From Nostoc sp. CHAB 5836 (GTDB lineage: Bacteria > Cyanobacteriota > Cyanobacteriia > Cyanobacteriales > Nostocaceae), in assembly GCF_020829445.1 (NCBI RefSeq), contig NZ_JAIVFV010000019.1, forward strand, positions 1 through 63,381: a stretch of DNA of 63,381 bases, in the 5' to 3' direction. Positions 57,639-63,381 of the stretch are shown here, in pieces (position 1 is the first letter of the stretch; each line of letters begins with the position of its first letter). The position numbers and the translations under genes are program-made. The notes under the pieces were generated by a model. The model was not told the DNA's origin. It did no database searches and saw only the letters and a list, made by a program, of their open reading frames with translations.

Positions 57639-57769
57639 TAAGTAGGTTGGCGCAATTAAAGTTAACTGGCTAAGGCTGTCATTTGTCATTGGTCATTTGT
57701 CATTAGTAAAGGTTTTAAGCTTATTTACGTTTCGTAACATACTTGACTTTTTTGCACCAATGTACTTAG
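57639..57769 (-). mobile_element. Family A element, copy A10
   Basis: A copy of the GTTGGC subtype from TAAGTAGGTTGGCGCAATTA to GCACCAATGTACTTA. It lies in the 375-base divergent gap between the GST and cobyrinate synthase genes. No cobalamin riboswitch was seen in the remaining leader (57770-57880). Confidence 0.8.
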
Positions 57770-57880
57770 TTGGTTTTAGATAAATGACAAACTGGCGCAT
57801 CTGCTTTTAGAAAAAGCGACGATAGATGCACAGCCAAGAGTCAAAATAGTTGCTGTATAAAAACCTAATTTATTTCATTT

Positions 57881-59359
57881 ATGGCTTTAGTCATTGCTGG
57901 GGAACGTAGTGGGGTGGGTAAGACAACAGTCACGCTGACCCTTTTAGCATCTTTACGTCGTCGCGATCGCTTGGTGCAATCTTTCAAGGTAGGCCCAGAC
58001 TACATTGATCCGATGTTTCATCAACACGTAACTGGTCGTGCTTGTCGCAATTTAGACCCCGTGCTGACTTCCGAAGCCTATGTTCAGCAATGTTTTGCCC
58101 ATCATAGCCAATTGAGTGAATATGCCCTAGTAGAAGGGGTAATGGGGTTGTTTGATGGAATTTCGTCATTAGTCAATAGTCATACCCTGCGGGAAGGCGT
58201 TCGCGCAGCGTCTCCAAGAGTTGCGCCTATGTCATTTGCAAATAACAAAGGACAAATGACAAATGACAAAGGACAAATGACTGATTTTGCCAGTACGGCA
58301 CACATCGCACGGCTTTTAGACTTACCTGTGGTATTGGTAATTGATTGCAGTCGTTTATCTGGTTCTGTAGCTGCGATCGCTCACGGCTACTGCACTTTTG
58401 ATCCCCGAATTAAAATAGCTGGGGTAATATTAAATCGTGTCGGGAGCGATCGCCACCTCTATCTCCTCAAAGATTCCCTAGAACCCTTACAATTACCCAT
58501 TCTCGGCGTACTGCGCCGTCAAGATAACATCACAATTCCCGATCGCCACTTGGGTTTAGTACCCACAGCAGAACTTCCCGAACTCAACGCTTTAATTGAT
58601 CGCCTCGCCAATTTAGGAGATACTTGCTTCGATTGGCAACATTTATTACCCCTACTAAAATCAAAACCTCTCCCCCATCCCCCTCATCCCCCTCATCCCC
58701 CTCATCCCCCCTCATCCCCAGTTAGAATTGCAGTAGCCCGCGATCGCGCTTTTAATTTTTACTACCAAGACAATCTCGATTTGCTACAACAGCTTGGCGC
58801 AGAACTGGTTTTCTGGAGTCCCTTAGAAGATGCCAACATACCAAAAGATGTGCAGGGACTGTATTTTGGCGGTGGTTTCCCGGAAGTTTTTGCCCAGCAA
58901 CTAGCAGAAAATACCAGCGTTCGTGATGCAGTAAAAACCGTAATATTTAAAGGAATACCCACAATTGCCGAATGCGGAGGATTGATGTATTTGTGTGAGC
59001 AAATTATCGATTTTGAGGGTGAATCTTGGTCAATGGCGGGAGTTTTACCCACATCTGCTGTGATGGGTGGGCGTTTAACTTTGGGCTATCGTCGTGCAGT
59101 CGCTTTGCAAGATAATCTGTTAGTAAAAGCAGGTACAACTGTTTACGGACATGAGTTTCATCGTTCGCATTTAACCTTAACTCCAACTCAGCCCCTATTT
59201 AAAACTTCTCGCTACGATTGTGAGGACAATATGGGATGCGAGGGATGGGGTTTACCTGCAAATGTTCATGCTTCCTATGTCCATCTGCATTGGGGAAGAA
59301 GTATAAAAATTCCCCAGCAATTTCTAGAGTATTGCTTAAGACATATCAAACCCTTTTGA
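57881..59359 (+). CDS. cbiA: Cobyrinate a,c-diamide synthase (CbiA/CobB type)
   Basis: A 492-residue ATP- and glutamine-dependent amidase of B12-type cofactor synthesis. The P-loop is AGERSGVGKTT (about 6-16), with DYIDPMFH and EGVMGLFDG next. The C-terminal class I glutaminase has nucleophile Cys in AECGGLMYL (about 365-373) and His in GHEFHRS. Two segments are foreign to the family and come from repeats: residues about 95-133 and about 261-280 (His-Pro-Pro triplets). Both keep the frame. The core motifs are intact, so activity is likely. Confidence 0.92.
   Translation: MALVIAGERSGVGKTTVTLTLLASLRRRDRLVQSFKVGPDYIDPMFHQHVTGRACRNLDPVLTSEAYVQQCFAHHSQLSEYALVEGVMGLFDGISSLVNSHTLREGVRAASPRVAPMSFANNKGQMTNDKGQMTDFASTAHIARLLDLPVVLVIDCSRLSGSVAAIAHGYCTFDPRIKIAGVILNRVGSDRHLYLLKDSLEPLQLPILGVLRRQDNITIPDRHLGLVPTAELPELNALIDRLANLGDTCFDWQHLLPLLKSKPLPHPPHPPHPPHPPSSPVRIAVARDRAFNFYYQDNLDLLQQLGAELVFWSPLEDANIPKDVQGLYFGGGFPEVFAQQLAENTSVRDAVKTVIFKGIPTIAECGGLMYLCEQIIDFEGESWSMAGVLPTSAVMGGRLTLGYRRAVALQDNLLVKAGTTVYGHEFHRSHLTLTPTQPLFKTSRYDCEDNMGCEGWGLPANVHASYVHLHWGRSIKIPQQFLEYCLRHIKPF
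58166..58282. repeat. In-frame repeat insertion 1 in cbiA
   Basis: Contains CCCTGCGGGAAGGCG, GCGCAGCGTCTCC and GACAAATGACAAATGAC words, the same as in the intergenic repeats. It lies between the LFDG motif and the ASTAHIARLL helix, where related enzymes have only a short loop. Confidence 0.8.
58670..58722. repeat. 9-base minisatellite inside cbiA (E5)
   Basis: Five to six CCCCCTCAT units read as Pro-His-Pro triplets. It sits in the linker between the synthetase and glutaminase domains, a tolerant site. Confidence 0.9.
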
Positions 59360-59370
59360 ATAGTCGTAAC

Positions 59371-59567
59371 TATAGCAATCCTAAATCATTGGTGAGAAAA
59401 TACTTAGACTAAAACTTAGCTTCTTTTTAAACTGAAGCGACACTTATAATTTTTCGGACAATCCCTGTTACTGCCTTTGTTTTGGTCAGAATTTAATTGT
59501 TACATTTTTGACTTAGAGTTAATCAACCAACATCGTGTTTTCTCATGAATCACTTAGGATTGCTATA
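59371..59567. mobile_element. Family L element with ~30-base inverted ends
   Basis: The left end reads TATAGCAATCCTAAATCATT and the complement of the right end TATAGCAATCCTAAGTGATT; the match runs to GAGAAAA with some changes. 197 bases, no ORF. TA lies at both outer edges, as for elements that duplicate TA. It fills most of the gap 59360-59782. Confidence 0.75.
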
Positions 59568-59782
59568 ATAATATCTATCTTCTTAACTAGACTTAAGAAA
59601 AACTTAGCTAAAGACATAGTTTTAAAAAGTCCGATTTATGTGGATTTAATACAAGATATAGTTAATTTAAATCTTGACTATAATACCTTTTTACGCTACT
59701 ATAAGTGTAGGAAAATATGTGCAAAATGCTATTACTTAGCAAATGCCTTGTTCAATTAATACAATAAATGTGGAGGATTAAG

Positions 59783-59992
59783 ATGGCACGGTCAGTTAAT
59801 ATTAGTCTCAGTGAGAATGCGACCAAAGACCTCGAAGAAATTTCAAAGCAATTGAATATTGATAAAACTGAAGTTCTTCGTAGAGGTCTAGAAATAATGA
59901 AAATTTATTCTGATGCTAGCCGCACTGAAGACAAAAAACCTCAACTTTTGTTAAGGAAAGGAGATACTGCTCAACAATTGGTTGTTGTGTAA
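59783..59992 (+). CDS. Ribbon-helix-helix DNA-binding protein, no toxin partner
   Basis: A 69-residue protein whose residues 1-45 form an RHH fold: strand MARSVNISLSE, helix ATKDLEEISKQLNI, turn DKT, helix EVLRRGLEIMKIY. The tail KPQLLLRKGDTAQQLVVV ends in a hydrophobic strand. Such proteins are usually antitoxins or small repressors. No toxin gene is adjacent on either side. GGAGG at 59772-59776, six bases before ATG, fixes the start; an upstream ATG at 59768 is rejected. Confidence 0.82.
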   Translation: MARSVNISLSENATKDLEEISKQLNIDKTEVLRRGLEIMKIYSDASRTEDKKPQLLLRKGDTAQQLVVV

Positions 59993-60109
59993 TGGCAAGT
60001 CTAATCTCGCAAACTTGGTATGCACTTGTAAGTTTTAATAAGGCATAAATGAGTTAAGTAAATCTTAGTCTTGCTTAAAAATGCAACAAAAGCTTTGTAT
60101 AAGACTTTT

Positions 60110-60136
60110 CTCCCTTACTTCCTAAAAGTAAGGGAG
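60110..60136. terminator. Hairpin downstream of the RHH gene
   Basis: CTCCCTTACTT pairs exactly with AAGTAAGGGAG across a five-base loop (CCTAA). It lies 117 bases after the stop. No strong T-run follows, so it may act as a terminator or a stabilising stem. Confidence 0.55.
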
Positions 60137-60170
60137 ATAGTTTTCGTATTACTGATAAATATAGGAGTAC

Positions 60171-60274
60171 TATTTGATTTTTGAAAAGATACGTAGATAC
60201 GTAGGGTGCGTTAGCGTTTTACGTAACGCACCCTGCAAATACTACAAATACTTAATTTTGTTCATAAATCAAAT
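60171..60274. mobile_element. Family H element, copy H1
   Basis: Outer words TATTTGATTTTTGAAAA and TTCATAAATCAAAT pair imperfectly, and an inner GGGTGCGTTA...TAACGCACCC stem lies within. It ends 9 bases before the ATG of the next gene and forms that gene's leader. Confidence 0.7.
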
Positions 60275-60283
60275 GGGTTCTAT

Positions 60284-60745
60284 ATGCCAAATCGAAATAC
60301 TGATCCACTTAATCCTGACTTCTCAGAGGGTGATAAAGCATCTGATTCTTCCCATGAAAACCAGATAGAACTTACAATAGAATCTTCAAAGGATCTGACC
60401 AAAGACACGCCTTCGAGATCCGAAGCAGTGAAGCTGTTAACCAGTGTTGATGGGCGTAAAACTTTTAAGCTATTAATGTCAATGATTCTAGGAGGGTCAT
60501 TATGGTTTACTTTGATTGTACTTATTGGTTTTAACTATTGGAGTGTCAATCAGCTTACTCAAAAATTAGCAGCCTTAAAAGGAGATGAGAAAGATAGCTA
60601 TATTAAAGATGCCATTGCGGCTAATAATGATACAGCAAAAGGTTTGTATGCTTTCTTAACACCCTTAGCGGCTGGAGTAACAAGTTATTATTTTAATCTT
60701 ATAAATTCAAGTGAAAATAAAAATAATCAAGAAGAAAAAGAATAA
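60284..60745 (+). CDS. Hypothetical membrane protein with two helices
   Basis: No family was recognised. The 153-residue protein has an acidic, Ser-rich soluble N-terminus (residues 1-60), a strong membrane segment FKLLMSMILGGSLWFTLIVL (about 64-83, continuing IGFNYW), a charged stretch (KGDEKDSYIKDAIAAN) and a weaker second segment GLYAFLTPLAAGVTSYYFNL (about 121-140). It ends in a charged tail (NKNNQEEKE). The leader is family H copy H1. It stands between two repeat blocks in the accessory tail of the window. Confidence 0.6.
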   Translation: MPNRNTDPLNPDFSEGDKASDSSHENQIELTIESSKDLTKDTPSRSEAVKLLTSVDGRKTFKLLMSMILGGSLWFTLIVLIGFNYWSVNQLTQKLAALKGDEKDSYIKDAIAANNDTAKGLYAFLTPLAAGVTSYYFNLINSSENKNNQEEKE

Positions 60746-60921
60746 TTGATTGATCAGTGGTGGAGATAAGTCAATTAGTAAATATTTAGTCGATAAGAGA
60801 TTTTCGCTAATTTTCAAACATCCTCTCAAAAGGCAGGGCTATTTCATTTTAGACATAAACCACCCGGAACTGAAGTTCGTGGCTCATAGCTAAAGTCCGT
60901 TTTAACGGACTATAGGAATCA

Positions 60922-61048
60922 TATTTGATTTCTGAAAAAATCTAAGTATTTGTAGGGTGTGTTAGGCGTAAGCCGTAACGCACCGAAAGCTTGAGATGGT
61001 GCTGTACTTTCGTCTAACACATCCTACGTATATTTCAAAAATCAAATA
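60922..61048. mobile_element. Family H element, copy H2
   Basis: TATTTGATTTCTGAAAAAAT and the complement of TTTCAAAAATCAAATA frame an inner GTAGGGTGTGTTAGGCG / CGTCTAACACATCCTAC stem. TA lies at both edges. It abuts family B copy B6. Confidence 0.75.
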
Positions 61049-61054
61049 CTAGTA

Positions 61055-61209
61055 CTATATAACCCAATACGCTTGGGTTAAGCCCAAAAAATAAAAATGT
61101 GTAGGTTGAGTTGAGGAACGAAACCCAACATTTTGGGGCGTTTGTTGGGTTTCACTTCATTCAACCCAACCTACAATTATCTTTAACCCAAGCGTATTGC
61201 TATATAACC
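61055..61209. mobile_element. Family B MITE, copy B6, with exact 17-base inverted ends
   Basis: The element spans 61065-61199. The left end CAATACGCTTGGGTTAA and the complement of the right end are identical over 17 bases. CTATATAACC flanks both ends exactly. The interior GTAGGTTGAGT...ACCCAACCTAC is a second inverted pair, different from the other B copies, so the ends rather than the interior define the family. Confidence 0.92.
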
Positions 61210-61295
61210 TTTTCTCAGTCGTCTTTAGACGACTTTCGCTATTAGACTGGTGAATTCATTCTGAGGCGGGCTAGATGAGAATGAAATAGCCCTGA

Positions 61296-61505
61296 TCAGA
61301 AGGTTAAGCGGTAAATCAATTCATCAGAAGTTTTACCTTGAACAAACTCTGCGTTTCGATTGATTTTGTGCAACTGGAACCCAAGCCTCTCAACCACTTT
61401 ACGGGAGGCAATATTGTACTCGTTTACCGACGCGTTTAGTGTGGAGAAGCTAAAGCGTCGTTGGGTTTCGGCGATCGCTAGAGAATTATAACCCACATTC
61501 CGCAC
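61296..61505 (-). pseudogene. GNAT (RimJ/RimL-like) acetyltransferase remnant
   Basis: About 69 residues remain. SVNEYNIASRKVVERLGFQLHKI is the C-terminal acetyl-CoA-side helix and strand of RimJ/RimL-type GNATs, followed by DELIYRLTF. The N-terminal two thirds are absent, and a stop lies two codons upstream of the GTG at 61505. The break coincides with the probable end of the adjacent insertion sequence, so the gene was probably cut by it. Confidence 0.75.
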
Positions 61506-61509
61506 CCCT

Positions 61510-61803
61510 TACTGTCATAAGCGGTTATTACGGTAATAAATGAAAATCACAAGAATAAAATAATACATAAAAGGATATTTGAGGAATAAAAGTGGCACGA
61601 ATCTTATTCTCAATAAGAAGCAATAAAGAATCAGAGCAATTCACAATTTAATTAATAATCCAATACGAAAAAATTATCGTCAATTATAAATTAAACTTAT
61701 TTATAGCGATATTTTCAGTAGAAAAAAGCATGACAAATCAGGACTATTAATAGAATTAAATTAGTCTGTTTCTCCTAGATAAATATTTGAAATTTCTTAA
61801 TAA
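61510..61803. mobile_element. Probable insertion-sequence flank beyond the transposase
   Basis: The 294 bases between the GNAT break and the transposase stop are AT-rich and hold no gene. The sequence ACTGTCATAAGCGGTTAT at about 61511-61528 could be the terminal repeat of the element; the other end is outside the window. Confidence 0.45.
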
Positions 61804-63381
61804 TTAAGTCACATAATTATAGTAAATCCGGCAATTTTCTGGGAGAAATGAAAGAATGAAGTGCCTATCTGGGGTGAGATTAGAAACATCTGTTTCTTGA
61901 TTATAGGTGACAAGATGAATCGATTGAAAACATTGAAATATCCATCTAAGAGTAGGATTATTTATTGACTTACCTAATTGATTTTTTACTGTAGAATTGC
62001 AAGCAGATAAAGCTGCTCTGAGTTGTCGTTGAGCAAGGGTGTAAACTAATAAACATAGCCCCATAATCATTGCCAAAGCCTGTATTCTTTCTGGACTTTT
62101 AAGGAAAATACTATCGGCGAAAAATAGTGGGTCTTTCAAAAACCCAAAACCTCTTTCACATGATTGCTGGGCTTTATATTCTCTAATCATTTCATCGTGG
62201 TTAAGTTCTTTAACTTCTAAAACATTGGTGGCAATAATGAAACGCCCAGCACTTCTATTTTCTATGTCAATTGCATTTTCGTTTTGGGAAACAGTAGCAG
62301 AAATTTGATAATTTTTGTCTTGGTTTTGATTTTTTTTTGATGGCTCTTTCTCTGCGATATCAATATTTTCTACTTGATGATATTTAAATTTTTTCGTGAT
62401 TTTTGATAATGCTTTCATAGCATCAGCCGAACAGGCGAACCTTTCTTGAGATAAAGTTTTTAACTGAACTTCAGCATTTTTCCGAGATTTCTCCAGATTT
62501 TGCGATAGTTTTTGTAAATCTGATTTTCTTCTTTGATTGCTTTGTACTACTAGCCAACGCTGCTTAACTCCTGCATAGCTAACTGACTTTTCAACATATG
62601 AATATCCATCTATTTTACTTTGAGTAAATTCTGATTCAGATAAAGATGATACTAATTCTTTGGCTTGTGTTAATGTCAATGGTACTCGAGATAACCATTT
62701 AATAGTATTAGACATTAATTTGATATTTGATTCTGTGTATAATGCACAGTCTGCCACCATCAAACTATCCATTTTAATTTGTTCACTGTACTCTGTTGCA
62801 ATTTCTCCAAAACATTTTGAATCAACCTGATTACCTGATGCTGTTTTCAGAAAAATTGGTATATCTCCGTCTCCTGAACAAATCAATTCCATAATAAACT
62901 GTTTTAAATCTGGTCTGTGGTCACGAGAGTAACCATGTGTAATTTCTATGGCTTTGAGCGATTTAATTTCTGATTCTTCGTTAGAATCAAAATTTCCAAA
63001 ATTTTGAAAAATTACTTCTGGTAAACTATATGTGTATTCTCCATGTACATGAAATGATGAGGAATCTAGGTGTGACGTTTTTAAGGATATTTCAAACTTT
63101 TTAACAACTGCTAAACTAATGGTTAAAAATATTCCATCTAGCCCTTTGATAAATAATTTATCCATCACCCTTCCAATTTTATCATCATTAAGATATTCAG
63201 CTTTAACTCCTGGTCCAATTAAATGCTCACAAGCGATGTTCTCAAAAAACTTAGGAAACATATATAAAGGTTGAGAAACCATTCCTAATCCGTTTAAAAT
63301 CATTGCTTTAATTACATGCCCGGCACTAACTTTTTCTCCTAGTTCTTGCCCTATTAAATCATTAATTATTTCCACCAAGCC
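61804..63381 (-). CDS. IS1634-type transposase (DUF4277), cut by the window end
   Basis: At least 525 residues are visible and the N-terminus continues past the window, reading GLVEIINDLIG where family proteins have LGLVEIIN-type text. DDE-type features include a D in the TSHLDSSSFHVHG region, MVADCALYTESNI in the middle and CERGFGFLKDPLFFADSIFLKSPERI near the C-terminus. The length and order fit IS1634-type transposases. No frameshift is seen in the visible part, so the element may be intact. Confidence 0.88.
   Translation of the reverse strand, partial: GLVEIINDLIGQELGEKVSAGHVIKAMILNGLGMVSQPLYMFPKFFENIACEHLIGPGVKAEYLNDDKIGRVMDKLFIKGLDGIFLTISLAVVKKFEISLKTSHLDSSSFHVHGEYTYSLPEVIFQNFGNFDSNEESEIKSLKAIEITHGYSRDHRPDLKQFIMELICSGDGDIPIFLKTASGNQVDSKCFGEIATEYSEQIKMDSLMVADCALYTESNIKLMSNTIKWLSRVPLTLTQAKELVSSLSESEFTQSKIDGYSYVEKSVSYAGVKQRWLVVQSNQRRKSDLQKLSQNLEKSRKNAEVQLKTLSQERFACSADAMKALSKITKKFKYHQVENIDIAEKEPSKKNQNQDKNYQISATVSQNENAIDIENRSAGRFIIATNVLEVKELNHDEMIREYKAQQSCERGFGFLKDPLFFADSIFLKSPERIQALAMIMGLCLLVYTLAQRQLRAALSACNSTVKNQLGKSINNPTLRWIFQCFQSIHLVTYNQETDVSNLTPDRHFILSFLPENCRIYYNYVT

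Noticed and set aside
57770..57880. Cobalamin riboswitch upstream of cbiA
   Set aside because: The leader is too short and no B12-box-like conserved sequence was seen.
59535..59759. 74-residue ORF between cbiA and the RHH gene
   Set aside because: Its first part lies in the inverted end of family L, there is no ribosome-binding site, and the composition is unlike a folded protein.

Overview
The window comes from a filamentous, heterocyst-type cyanobacterium close to Nostoc/Anabaena. The basis is the dense GCGATCGC (HIP1) octamer, heptameric tandem repeats, many short interspersed palindromic elements, a fbp-tal-zwf-opcA oxidative pentose phosphate cluster, a CheY-CheW-MCP-CheA cluster whose receptor carries bilin-type GAF domains, and cyanobacterial families such as DUF3110, UPF0182 and a long TamB. 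The species was not determined.

Layout. 0.3-3.4 kb (minus strand): folD, crtE and a DUF212/PAP2-like membrane protein. 3.8-6.9 kb: a small lipoprotein, a Nudix hydrolase, an AI-2E-type membrane protein and a HAD phosphatase. 7.2-9.7 kb: a cysteine island, with an Rrf2 regulator and cysK on the minus strand facing cysE on the plus strand. 9.9-16 kb: ackA, an M48 peptidase and a UPF0182 membrane protein. 16-20 kb: two unknown proteins, a GIY-YIG-like protein, an orphan sugar ABC permease and an Rpn/DUF2887-type nuclease. 20.2-28 kb: the 1911-residue TamB-like protein, a DUF3110 protein and murQ. 28.5-38.8 kb: a PixGHIJL-like taxis cluster. 39.2-42.6 kb: a polyamine-type ABC transporter (potA, potD, potB) with no potC beside it. 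42.7-50 kb: cell-wall functions (PBP2, NlpC/P60 endopeptidase, class A beta-lactamase-like protein, GT2 glycosyltransferase) together with moaC and tRNA-Arg(ACG). 50-56.3 kb: fbp, tal, zwf and opcA, all in one direction. 56.9-59.4 kb: a glutathione S-transferase and cobyrinate a,c-diamide synthase. 59.4-63.4 kb: an accessory tail with an orphan RHH protein, a two-helix membrane protein, a GNAT remnant and an IS1634-type transposase gene that runs off the window.

The most unusual feature is how much of the non-coding DNA is made of short non-autonomous elements, and how they meet genes. Ten copies of a ~130-bp element (family A, TAAGTA termini) were found. A second family (B, CAATAC termini) has 9-10-bp target duplications in five of its copies. 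Smaller families C, H, I, J, K and L are also present. These elements supply the stop codons of murQ, opcA and a 158-residue ORF, encode the last residues of AckA, and put the potD start codon inside a target duplication. Repeat DNA also sits in frame inside tamB, cobB and the nlpC/p60 gene. Heptad repeats supply GGAG boxes in front of cheA and potB. No CRISPR array, rRNA, or prophage was seen.
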